Shown here piece by piece: positions 45,087 through 55,712 of a DNA stretch of 64,000 bases (position 1 is the first letter of the stretch; each line of letters starts with the position of its first letter). The stretch is from Verticillium longisporum (taxonomy: Eukaryota > Ascomycota > Sordariomycetes > Glomerellales > Plectosphaerellaceae): contig JAETXT010000014.1 in assembly GCA_019188255.1 (NCBI GenBank), forward strand, positions 806,001 through 870,000. The letters are read 5' to 3'. Both the position numbers and the translations under genes were made by a program. Under the pieces are notes generated by a model that ran no database searches, had not been told where the DNA came from, and saw nothing but the letters and a program-made list of their open reading frames with translations.

Positions 45087-46547
45087 ATGGTCAAGGCCGG
45101 TGCGTGAATATGAAGTTCTCCAAACATTTGCGTAGCTGACTTTGCACAAGTTGTTGCTGGCGCCGCTGGCGGTATTGGACAGGTTCGTACTGTCTCCAGA
45201 TAACCCCTCCTTCGATCAAACCCCGCTGACCCGAGCCTGCAGCCTCTTTCGCTCCTCCTGAAGCTTTCGCCTCTCGTTGACGAGCTTGCCCTTTACGATG
45301 TCGTCAACACTCCCGGTGTTGCTGCCGACCTGTCTCACATCTCTTCGATCGCTGTACGTATCCCTCAAGATGCGTAGTCCAGGCACTCATCGAAATCCTG
45401 CTTAACAACGTCCCCTCATACAGAAGACTACCGGCTACCTCCCTAAGGAGGACGGTGCCAAGGCTGCCTTCAAGGATGCTGACATTATTGTCATCCCTGC
45501 CGGTGTTCCCCGTATGTTTCTCTGCGATCCTTCAGATTGGTGCTGGTCATCACCGACCCAATACTGACCACACCTTTCCGCAGGCAAGCCCGGCATGACC
45601 CGTGACGATCTCTTCAACATCAACGCCGGTATTGTCAAGGGCCTCATTGAGGTTGCCGCCGAGGTTGCTCCCAAGGCTTTCATCCTCGTCATCTCTAACC
45701 CTGTCAACTCGACTGTTCCCATCGCTGCCGAGGTTCTCAAGGCCAAGGGCGTCTTCAACCCCCAGCGTCTCTTCGGTGTCACCACCCTCGATATCGTTCG
45801 TGCCGAGACCTTCGTCGCCGAGATTTCCGGCAAGTCTAACCCCCAGGAACTTGTCGTTCCCGTCATCGGCGGTCACTCTGGCGAGACCATTGTCCCCCTC
45901 TTCAGCAAGGTCACCCCCTCAGTTTCCATTCCCGACGACAAGTACGACGCCCTCGTCAACCGTGTCCAGTTCGGTGGCGACGAGGTCGTCAAGGCCAAGG
46001 ATGGTGCGGGCTCTGCCACCCTCTCCATGGCGTACGCCGGTTTCCGGTAAGATGTTTTCCATACCAGCTTACCCGACAATTTCCTGACAAGATCGCAGTT
46101 TCGCGGAGAAGGTTCTGAAGGCCATCAAGGGCGAGAAGGGTCTTGTTGAACCGAGCTACGTCTACCTGCCTGGCGTTCCTGGCGGCAAGGAGATCGCTGA
46201 GAAGACCGGCGTCGACTTCTTCTCCGTTCCCATTGAACTCGGCGTAAGAATCCCTTGAGCCATACGCCAAGTAAAACATCTACTAACTCATCTTCCTTCA
46301 GCCCAACGGCGCCGAGAAGGCCACCGATATCCTTGGTGACCTCAGCGACAAGGAGAAGAAGCTCCTCGAAGCTGCCGTCACCGGCCTCAAGGGCAACATC
46401 AAGAAGGGTGTTGACTTTGCCCACAGCCCCCTCAAAAGTGATTTTCCCTCCTGGATTTCCTCCGCCGCAGCTGTCGACGGCTCGGCGAGCGTGCGAATTG
46501 CCCCACCTGTAGCCAAGAATACGGTGGTAGACAGAGTTACGACCTAA
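45087..46547 (+). CDS. MDH: Malate dehydrogenase, false C-terminal extension
   Basis: NAD-dependent malate dehydrogenase. No mitochondrial presequence is visible ([20 protein letters not shown]), suggesting the cytosolic form. Seven exons: 45087-45099, 45151-45182, 45243-45353, 45424-45511, 45584-46046, 46099-46243 and 46302 onward. Rossmann GAAGGIGQ, the active-site loop [29 protein letters not shown] and the catalytic His in [14 protein letters not shown] are present. As written the frame runs to 46547 (365 residues) with an atypical tail. Adding one C at the C5 run 46427-46431 gives HSPPQK and a TGA at 46439-46441, total 993 nt and 330 residues, the usual size. I take 46441 as the probable true end. 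Exon 1 is only 13 nt. Confidence 0.96.
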
Positions 46548-46688
46548 GGAGAGCCTGTTGCTGATTGTTTTGATTTTTGATTTTAGGCTGTAAGGTCTCA
46601 TGGTCTCAGAAGTTCTGTCAGGAAGCATGGTAGCCCGGGCCTCTATAATTCAAACATGCCGTGCGTGATGCGCGGGGTTCGAGAGGCT

Positions 46689-47578
46689 CTACGTTTTCGG
46701 AGCAAGCGTTTTGATCTGAAAGACGGCGGCGGGGAGCTCGTTCGTTTCGGCCTGAACAGTCGCATCCACGCCCAAAGCAGCCAGCGCTCCACGCAAGATG
46801 CCACAAGGGAACCACAAGAACTAAGAGGACAGTCATAATTAGTAAAATGAATTCATCGTCACCCAAAGCGTGGGTATCCATACCGGCTGTGCTCGCAAGA
46901 CTGCCTGCCCTCCCACTTCGGTGCTCATCCTTGCAAACGGCCTAAAGTTGTTGTCCGTCAAGACGTAGACGCCCTGATAGCAGCGACACGGTCAGCCCTC
47001 AACCCTGACAGGTGCCACATGAGAAGAACACGGTGCCCTACCCTGTGATTTGTCTTGAGGTTATCCACTTGTTTTCTGAATACCAGTGACCACAAGTCTT
47101 TGCAGAGGAATTTGATTACGTCGAGTGTGTCGTTGAATCGTGGCCTGTCGCGCGAAAAGCTACACATACAAGGCCCAGTCAGCACAGGTAGCGTGTCCCA
47201 CGAGGAAGGAAACAAAGCAACGTACCGTTCCACGAGCCCTTGGCCAACACGGTATCCCAGCTTCTCCAACCTGTAGAAAACGGCATCCTTCTCCTCGTCC
47301 TCGTCCATCTTCTGGCCTGCGCTCGGCGCCGTGCCGCCGCCGCCGCCGCCGCCCGTCACGCTCGATGCCGCGCGCTGGCTGACCGATGCCGTGTCGGCCG
47401 AAGCTGGTGCGGGGTCTGAAGAGCCGCTGTTTGCAGTGGCGGCGTTGTCGAGCTCCTGCGTGACACGGTATGCGAGGGGAACGAGCTCGATGAGGAGAAA
47501 GTCGTAGGCGGAAGAGCTCAGGAAGGAGGCGTTGGGATCGGTCGAGTTGAAGGGGGGCATGACGGTTTCGAAAGACAT
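46689..47578 (-). CDS. TRS33: TRAPP complex subunit Trs33
   Basis: Bet3-fold subunit of the TRAPP tethering complexes (TRAPPC6 type), acting as part of the Rab1/Ypt1 exchange factor at the Golgi. Four exons on minus: 47578-47226, 47159-47042, 46973-46884 and 46820-46689, giving 230 residues. N-terminal SSSAYDFLLIELVPLAYRVT and FYRLEKLGYRVGQGLVER, then RFNDTLDVIKFLCKDLWSLV, FRKQVDNLKTNHRGVYVLTD and the C-terminal FLWFPCGILRGALAALGVDA are all TRAPPC6-like. A Gly7 and Pro/Ala/Ser-rich insert of about 50 residues sits between the first two helices. Intact. Confidence 0.9.
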
Positions 47579-48378
47579 GATGGGCGAAGAAGAGGGGGGT
47601 AAACGCTGCGTCGCACGTGCCGCTCCGGAAGAGATGTGTTGGTTGATTGTTTGATTATGTATTGGTAGGCCTGCGCATCGCTCAGGAAGACTCGTCCTTG
47701 GTCGTCGCACTGTCGAGCTGTGTGGTCATTGAGGTGGAAGGTAGAATGTCGAGCGGGATGCGAGACCCCGGCGAAGCTTGGGCACATGGCTTACATGGGG
47801 ACTGGCTCAAGGCATGTGCGCCGTTTGTGTGGGTACCTTGCCTGGTTGTGCATCTGGCTCTCAGGCTTCACTCATGTCCAACAGTTACAGACGATCATGA
47901 CATCCGATCAGTAAGGGCAATTCGCGTCGTGCATAGAAACTCCATTTCACGATTTGTTTTATGGCAGCCGCGTTGGTTGAATGCTACGTGTGTACCCGTT
48001 AAAGCTCAACCATCGGAACAGCTGGACACCTATCGTTCCTCTACATCGGCTTACCGCCGCCTCCTCATGCCTGCATGCAACATTTGATGCACCTGCAACA
48101 TCTTCAAAATGGGACCAGTGTATTCGTCTCTCGTAAGCCAAACCCGAACTCCAGCGCTTTGATTCTTGTGCCGAACCGTGAAAGTCCAAGCCATTTCCTG
48201 ACGCCTCCAAGTTTTTCTTGTCCGATGCCGTCCGCTACCCTTGTAAAGGCAGATGCCCCCCCCCAGCATCTCGTTGATGCCTTTCGACTCCTTAACAGTC
48301 GATAGCCCGTCCCCTCCATTCTGAAAAACCGTCACTCCTGAAATTAAAAGCACTGAAGAGGGATTTTTCGTCGGCATG
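47579..48378. other. Spacer, SIZ1 3' side / TRS33 promoter
   Basis: 800 bp between two minus-strand genes. Open frames present but none supportable. Confidence 0.45.
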
Positions 48379-50454
48379 TCAATAGTCTCCAAGTTCCGGG
48401 ACAGACAAATGTTGCTTCTTTCGAGGAGGAGGCGCATCATCATCATCGGAATCCAGAGTCAAGTCTACAATCTCCTGCGGGGCCGGCCTCTTGCCACTCA
48501 CAGACCCCAGGCCGCGGGGCATCGACGAACTATCCCGTGTTGTTGGGGTTGCGGTCCCCTGTAGCGAACGGGAGGGCGTTTCATATTTGCGACCTCCCAC
48601 AATGCTGATCTCGGAGATTTCCAGGTCGTCATCGTCGTCGAGAGCTGCCGATTGACTACCTCTATACGGGTTATGGTCATCGACGGATGATTGGGCATGC
48701 CACTGCGCATCGGGCTCTATGGTCACTTGCTCCAGATCTTTCGACGTGTTGGCCAAAATGTCCTTGACATATCTAAAACAGAGGTGTTAATGGTATATCT
48801 CGGCAACAGGCTGAGAAACGTACTCGTCAATCGCAAGACTATCATAAGTCGCGCTTTTGTTGCAGATGGGACACAGCCATTGAGGACCCTGTTCTTGCAA
48901 CTGAAGATAGGATGTGGCATCAAAGCACTGAATATGCTTGCAAACGTATGAACGGCAAGGAATAGCCAACCGCATGTAGCTCAGTGGACATTTCAACGAC
49001 AGGACTTGCGACGTCGTAACAATGTCCGTGTCAGCTGCTTCTTTGCGGACTAAATCAGTTAGCCACATGCAAGCCATACCGAGTGAGCTGCAAGGGGGGT
49101 GGTGGCAGAGCACAACTTACTCTCTGAGATGACAGACGCTTTGGGTATCTTTTTGCCATGTTCGATCCTGGCAGCGAGGTCTTGCACCGACGTTGTCTTA
49201 CATAGGTAGACGGCTACGTAGAACGGCTGGACATTTGTCAGCCAAGATTGCAATCTTGTATCGACGTGCGCAACCGCAACGAGCTCATAAGTACCTTTGT
49301 CGTGAGTGCGTAGATCAGTTCAACATTGTTCTCGTAGTTGCTAGGTTTCAATCGCAAGGCGTCTGTAATGTCGACGGGGCGTGTCGAGCCGGGCTTGTTC
49401 TTCAGCCCCCGGAGGTTTGCCTTGATCTCGCCACCATTTACTTTGACCTCTGACTGATGTGGAAACGCAATGTCCTGAATACCATTTTTATCGCCAGCGC
49501 AGAAAACCATGACGCGGAAAGACTTGTCCGTGATACACTGCTGAAGTGCAGCGTGTTCACTGGCCCTGATCTTGATAGTAACCAGGTTCCTGTGCTGGCT
49601 CATGGCTAGCACTAAAGTCAGCCAAGGTCGCTACGTCCAGCGGCAACCAAGTAATTCATACCTTCGCAGGTGCGAATCGGGCCTACTGATCTTCTGATCT
49701 CGTAGAAGGGACTGGGTTTAAACTGGAGACCTGGACAAATCAATACAGCTGTTGGTCGATGAAGGGTCCAGAAAACCGTACTCATCTGAGAACCCCGTGA
49801 TAGCCTACAGCGTGCCCGAGGCTGCTATGCGCACCGCCGCCGTTGAGGTTGCTCCCACTGAAATATGATCGAGCGGGTTGTGCAGGGGAATTGTTCGTGT
49901 AATCAAGCATGGCTGCAGGCTTCGGGGTAGTGGTGGAAGGGGTCGTGTGAGGATGACCAGCTTTGGTATTTCGGATGCTTTGCTCGATCTGGCGGAAGCG
50001 TGTCAGGTCCTTCCTATTGACGATCTCTTGTATGTCTGTCCAGGAGATAGAATCAGCACAAGTCCTCCTTCCGGTTCAGGTTGTCTTTCTAAAGCGAAAA
50101 AGACGTGTAAAGACGATTCCATCGTGTCACTGCATTTGCCTTGGACAGGCAACACATCAAGTCGGTTCCAAGACAGATGTTGGAAGCATATCGAGGGCTG
50201 CACGCGCTTCTGGCGCATGATGCGTGCACGCCGCTTTGGAAGTGGAAGGGACGATGCAGAAGCGAATCGTCTGGAGGGAAGGAGACAACCGGCCAACACT
50301 CACAGTTGACAATGCGTTGTTGCAGGCTGGCCTTGACACCGCTAGAGGTGAGGCCATTGAGCTGGCAGATCGTCGAAAGCTGCCTATTAAGCAAAGTGGT
50401 GCTCTGCACGACCTTCACCAGGGAGGCGACGTCGGCTCGTGGTATTTCAGGCAT
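48379..50454 (-). CDS. SIZ1: SIZ/PIAS SUMO E3 ligase
   Basis: Nuclear SUMO ligase of the Siz/PIAS (Pli1) family. Seven exons on minus: 50454-50304, 50035-49809, 49722-49662, 49611-49295, 49226-49121, 49049-48824 and 48772-48379, total 1482 nt, 493 residues. N-terminal SAP-like domain (LSTICQLNGLTSSGVKASLQ), then YIQEIVNRKDLTRFRQIEQS. The PINIT domain starts near residue 127 (FKPSPFYEIRRSVGPIRTCE) and includes SFRVMVFCAGD, QDIAFPHQSEVKVNG and NLRGLKNKPGSTRPVDIT. SP-RING from about residue 308 (CPLSYMRLAIPCRSYVCKH, WLCPICNKSA). A C-terminal SUMO-interacting motif IVDLTLDSDDDD covers about residues 464-475. Intron 1 is 268 bp, long for this window. The C-terminal part is shorter than in many homologs. 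Confidence 0.93.
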
Positions 50455-51248
50455 GGCTACCGTTGGTCGCAATCGATGTCCCTTCTCTGCCTGAATAGCA
50501 ACCTCATAAGGGATCGGGACGAAGGCCGCCGCCCTGTTTGTCGCCTATGTTCCCGCTATCGCAGCGAAGGTCGAGGGCGCTGTAGAGCGCACTTATAGCT
50601 ATGGCGTATGGGCGTGTCGTGGCCCAGTTGTTCACACGAAGGGTACGTGTGCCAGGCGTGGACGCCAAGTTGTAGGAATAGAGTCCGTCGAGGGCGCGTG
50701 TCGCTCGCGCTGTCGGAATCCGGAAAAGGAGCAGGGTCGAGAGGCCCATGAGCAGTTAGCCGGCCGAAGACATGGGCGAGGAGAACGATGCGAGTGCAGG
50801 ATGCAGCAAATGGTTCGATGAGCGTCGAGAATTCTCTACCTCAGATTCGCGCTGAGGTCATTCCTGGTTGGTCGCCTTGCGGATGCGGGAGTCGTTGTCG
50901 TCGGCACCGAGGTGTGGTTGTAGAGTGTCGCAAAGAAGATCGCAGGGGTGTGGTTAGGGAGAGTGCGCTAGCGAGGGGTGCTATAAGCCGATAAGATAAC
51001 ATGTCGAAGAAAGTGGCGGGGCCTTTTCATTTTTCGTTTGCGCCTGCGATTCCTTCATACTGAAATCTACCCTCACCGTCGTGGTGTCTACATTCACAGC
51101 CTACGTCCCTCAACTTGCAACGACAGCGCGAAAAGCTTAACCAGTCCTTCCATTATAGGATCGGACGTCGCATACTTTGAATTTTAGACTGAGGCCTTCC
51201 ACCCACACAGGAACCAACAAGCCGCCTCGTCGGCCGTCTAAACTCAAC
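50455..51248. promoter_or_regulatory. Divergent promoter, SIZ1 / DUF2423
   Basis: 794 bp between starts. No gene recognised. Confidence 0.4.
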
Positions 51249-51763
51249 ATGGCCAAAAGTGCAAGGGCGAGTACGCGGAAGGCGAACAACCGGAGGCTGA
51301 AGCAGAATGTCTTCGGTCCTGTTGAGTCTGCTCGAACGGAGCGTCTGTCGGCGAAGCTGTTGGAACTGGCTGCTCAGCCCAAGCCCCAAAAGGAGCAGGA
51401 CACGACCATGGACGTGGAGGACCTTGATGGTAAGTCTTCTGTCGTCGGTGAATGACAGGATTATGAGCCGGGGAAGAATCAGAGTAGTTGACCGAGTCTT
51501 GCAACCGTTTAGCTGAGATTGCGAATGAGCCCGCCGCTGAAGCTTCTGAGCCCGTGGAAGACTCCAGTATGTCGTTCCCTTTTCACAAGTTCATCATACT
51601 TTGATGGCCAAATTTTTCATATACTGACTTCGCAACAGACACGATGGACATTGAGGGCGCCAAGCCAGCTAGTAAGCCGAAGAGCGCCGGCAAGGTTCAG
51701 AAGAAGCGGAAGACATCCAGGATTGTATTCCCCAAGTACAAAGATCGTAAGGGCAAGAAATGA
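51249..51763 (+). CDS. DUF2423 small basic nucleolar-type protein
   Basis: Exons 51249-51429, 51513-51566 and 51639-51763 give 119 residues. The first 45 residues are the DUF2423 block: MAKSARASTRKANNRRLKQN, then VFGPVESARTERLSAKLLEL, as in the yeast YBL028C/UPF0642 group, reported as nucleolar. A short acidic linker (MDVEDLDAEIANEPAAEASE) leads to a basic tail GKVQKKRKTSRIVFPKYKDR ending KGKK. Molecular role not known; a link to ribosome assembly is inferred from the group. Intact. Confidence 0.75.
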
Positions 51764-52455
51764 GTTACCAATTGTCCTATTTGACAAGGGGAGTTTGGAG
51801 TTCTAGTCAACTATTGAATGTATTGTCTTCAAGTTCTGTAATACGGTGCCCAGGCCAGTTTACTCGAAAAAACATCGTCACTTGCCCGAGACCTGCTTGG
51901 CAATACTTCACTGTGATTCCTAGATTTGCAATGAAAATCATGCTCAGCTGAGAGAAATTGTCCATGTTCAGACTGGAAGTAGGAAAGGCATCTCTTGTAA
52001 CAGGTCAATTCACTCCAGTAGTTGCCGTAGATGACTACCTACCTAAGGTACCTATATTTCCACTGATGTGCTCCTGAAAGACCCGCTGGCAGAGGATGGA
52101 GACCCCCAGAGCACACCCAATCAGAGTGCTCCACATGATGTAAGCCCACCCCCGACGATTCCCCCTTGCAAGTCTCGTACCTGTAAGTCAGACACCAGCG
52201 ACCCGCGTCTCGTCTTCTTCCATTACCTACCTAGGTACCTTACTTCTGCTTGTTCAACGCGGGTCATGGATGAGACTGGCATGCCTGTTATTTCGTTCCT
52301 TCAAAGGCAGCCTTGACACTCTTCCGCCAGGCACTTCTGTCGACTGAATCCTCCAGGGCTCGTTCGTGAAGTTCGCTACCTGAGTGACCCATCTTCTTAG
52401 GCTTGCTTTCGTCTCACGCCTGCGTTGTTGTACACCCTGATGGGCTCACATCACG
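51764..52455. promoter_or_regulatory. GPI7 promoter region
   Basis: 692 bp between two plus-strand genes. Two CCTACCTAAGGTACCT/CCTACCTAGGTACCTT words (52036-52051 and 52225-52240) belong to the dispersed AGGTACCT family. No gene seen. Confidence 0.4.
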
Positions 52456-55400
52456 ATGGGATACAACAGCACATCTCGCCTCGAAACGTTGTTTCTCGTG
52501 ATAGCGAACTTGTTGATACCGGTGTCTATCATAACGTTCGCCACGGGATTCTTTCCGTACAAACCATTCCTTTCTGGCCTGGCTCAGTATGAGACGCTCG
52601 ACTATGGCAACCCTCCAGCAGCACCATTTGACCGCCTGGTCTTCATGGTCGTGGACGCTCTCCGAAGGTACCCTCCATCACGAGTACATTCCATTGATTC
52701 CTCATCGCGGTGCTAATGCTCAGTCATTAGCGATTTCGTGTACACAGGAGACAGTGGATTCGAATTCACCCAAGAGTATGCCTTATTGTCCCCTTTCCGC
52801 CGATGCCTCGACGGCCGCAGTCATTGACGTAACTGTTTAGTCTGATCCGCCGAGGACATGCATTGCCTTTCACTGCCAATGCTCGGTCTCCCACCATCAC
52901 CATGCCGCGTATTAAAGCCATAACGACTGGCTCAATCCCATCTTTCCTTGATGTCATCCTCAATTTTGATGAAGGCGACACTTCATCCACCCTCGCAGCC
53001 CAGGACACATGGCTTGCCCAGATGAAAGCTAAAAAGTCCGGCAAGATGGTCATGTATGGCGATGATACATGGCTCAAGTTGTTTCCTGGCACCTTTGATC
53101 GTGCCGATGGCACGTCTAGTTTCTTCGTCTCGGTAGGTTCATCACTGCGAAGTAACCAGTGTTGGTCTGTAACCGTCGTGAGTTTGACGCTGACGGGAGG
53201 TAGGACTTCACCGAGGTTGACAACAACGTCACGAGGCATGTCCCAGACGAACTGCGTAACAAGGACTGGAGCACCATGGTGCTTCACTATCTGGGCCTCG
53301 ACCATATCGGCCACAAAGCCGGGCCCTCCAGGTTTGTCACATCCTCCTCCAGCCCCAATCTGCTCTGGCTTCTAACGAGTGGAGAAGTCCCAACATGATC
53401 CCCAAGCAGCGAGAAATGGACGCTTTGGTCAAGGAGATCTACAAAGCCATCGAGAGCCATGACCACCTCGCTTCGACTCTGCTTGTGCTGTGCGGTGATC
53501 ACGGAATGAACGATGCTGGCAACCACGGCGCATCGTCTCCAGGGGAGACCTCGCCCGCCCTTGTGTTCATCTCCCCCAAGTTGAGTGTCATATCATCGAA
53601 TATGAACCTTGAGTCGCCGGCTTTGTATCGAGACAACTTTCACTACTACGGCAAGGTCGAGCAATCCGACATAGCTCCGACACTAGGCGCCTTACTCGGG
53701 TTCCCCGTGCCCCGGAACAACCTGGGGGCTCTGATTCAGGAGTTTCTGCCTTTTTGGTCCAAGAGTACGTGCTTATGCTTGGGTCGATTTGTTTGCTCAT
53801 CCAAACTGACGATTCTTAGGGGATGACCAGATACAACTACTTGTACGGAATGCTCGTCAAATCCTGACGATCTTTGAAGCTACGTTTGGTGCAGATCTCT
53901 TGGAGCTGAGCCAAGATGAGAGTGCCTGTCGCGATCCTGAGGATGAACCCCTCGGACTAGCATGCGAATGGCAACGCATTGATACTCAGCGCCAGTCATT
54001 CAAGGATGACAGCCCAATCGACTCGGAGTGGGTGTCGGCAATTTCCAAGGTGAGTGAACACGCGAGATATGCGAGGAAAAATTGTTCTGACGAGACACAG
54101 TGGCTTGGCAGAGCCCAGGACTTGATGAGCAACATGGCGAGCAACTATGACATGCCTAGGCTCGTTGGAGGGCAAGCGTTTATTTTTGGAGCCCTTGTGT
54201 CAAACGCGTTGCTCCTTAAAGTCTGCTGGAGTCATATACCATTTGTCATCATGACAATTTCCTATGGTATCATGATGTTTGCTAGTAGCTTCGTAGAAGA
54301 GGAGCATCACTTCTGGTACTGGGCTACGTCGGCATGGTTTGGTGGGCTTGGAATCTTTAAGCTGCGAAAGTATGTTTCTTTCGACCTTGCGACCCCTCCG
54401 AACCAGAGAGCTGACCTAGATTCCAGCACCAAGAAACCGATGTCAAGGGCTGTGCAGCTCTCCCTGGCTCTACTGTCCACTCGTCTAGTGCGGGCGTGGA
54501 ATCAGACCGGCCAAAAGCATGCCGGGGAGCCGGACATTGTGAAAACGTTCTTGATGGCATCGCCGCTCACCCTCTGGGCTCTCGTCGGCGCCACATACGC
54601 ACTGCTGGGCATTCGTATCCACCGTTGTCTCTCTGGCTTATCACGTGTGATGTCGTTTGGAGTGGTCTTCGTCCTCATCTTGTCAGCTTTGACATTCAAG
54701 CTGGCCTTCACGCATGAAGATGCCCCGGAGCTTCTTGGGGGATTCGTACATGACATCAGCGCTGCATTGCAAAGGCTCACACTGGTGACTCGTGCCCGGA
54801 TTGTGTTCCTAGATCTTGCAGCAGTGGCTGCGTACGCTCTTTGCAAATCGGTTGCGGAACCCAGCAGCGCTAGATCCATGGGTAAGTCGCCACCAGCCCC
54901 CCAAACGTGGTCACATTACAACTTACACTCGCCAGCCGAGTTGCTTCATTACCTTTATGCCCTGCTCGCAGCCACGCAATCACGCGTTAGCAATATTCCC
55001 CTGTTGCTCCTCTTTGAGGTCCAGTATACTTTCCTGGCCAGCTTGGATCTTGATATCACCACCATCTCAACCACGTCAATACTCCTCCAGTACATGTCCT
55101 TTTTCGCGTTCGGGGGCACCAATGCCATCTCATCCGTTGACCTGTCCAGCGCCTACAACGGAGTCTCGGGTTTCAACGTGGTGGGTGTTGGTTTTTGACC
55201 TTCATCAGCAACTGGGCAGGGCCTGTATACTGGACCTCAGCAACAAATCTGCTTCTGCTGCAGAGGTCTCGGGGAAGACCTGGCCCATCTGCACTGTTCC
55301 AACATCTCACGAACGTCACGCTGTTTGCTACTTGCAGCGTCGCGTTCATCATGGCTGCATGCACAGCTTTGCGGACGCACTTGTTCATCTGGACCGTCTT

Positions 55401-55503
55401 TTCCCCAAAATATCTCTACTGCATGGCGTGGGGCATCGGCCAGCACTTGTTCATTAACATTTTGCTGGCCAGCGGCCTGTATTGGATGGGGGCACCGTCG
55501 TAA
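52456..55503 (+). CDS. GPI7: GPI ethanolamine-phosphate transferase 2, one frameshift
   Basis: ER membrane enzyme (Las21/Gpi7) that adds ethanolamine phosphate to the second mannose of GPI anchors. Nine exons: 52456-52667, 52731-52775, 52841-53132, 53204-53331, 53388-53764, 53820-54049, 54101-54369, 54427-54881 and 54936-55503. An N-terminal TM, then the alkaline-phosphatase-like lumenal domain: FMVVDALRSDFVYTG, TMPRIKAITTGSIPSFLDVI, HYLGLDHIGHKAGPS, LVLCGDHGMNDAGNHG. Many TM helices follow, ending LASGLYWMGAPS. The frame breaks at a T5 run (55192-55196); one more T joins GVSGFNVVGVGF to LTFISNWAGPVYW and gives 2577 nt, 858 residues. Three introns (51, 57 and 54 bp) are multiples of 3 without stops, so they read through in the raw frame. 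Confidence 0.93.
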
Positions 55504-55712
55504 AATGGTCACAAGGGCACACGAGGGTTTCGTCCTTGGAGACATCACAGATACTCGCACATTCCATAGATTCCCCATAGCAGATGTACAAAGGCCATAC
55601 CTCATCATCATAAACCCGTTGCCACCTTAGTGCCATCCCAGACCAAACGACTGTTGCAAACCAAGAACTACAAAGTAACCAGCGCAAACCGTCCGCCGTA
55701 GGAGACTGCCCT

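Noticed and set aside
46442..46547. Novel C-terminal targeting tail on malate dehydrogenase
   Set aside because: Explained by one missing C; no PTS1 or other signal at its end.
50036..50303. Extra SIZ1 coding exon (frame with TRWNRLYTSF)
   Set aside because: Canonical GTGAGT donor and CAG acceptor bracket it, and the spliced gene sums to a multiple of 3 with family residues joined.
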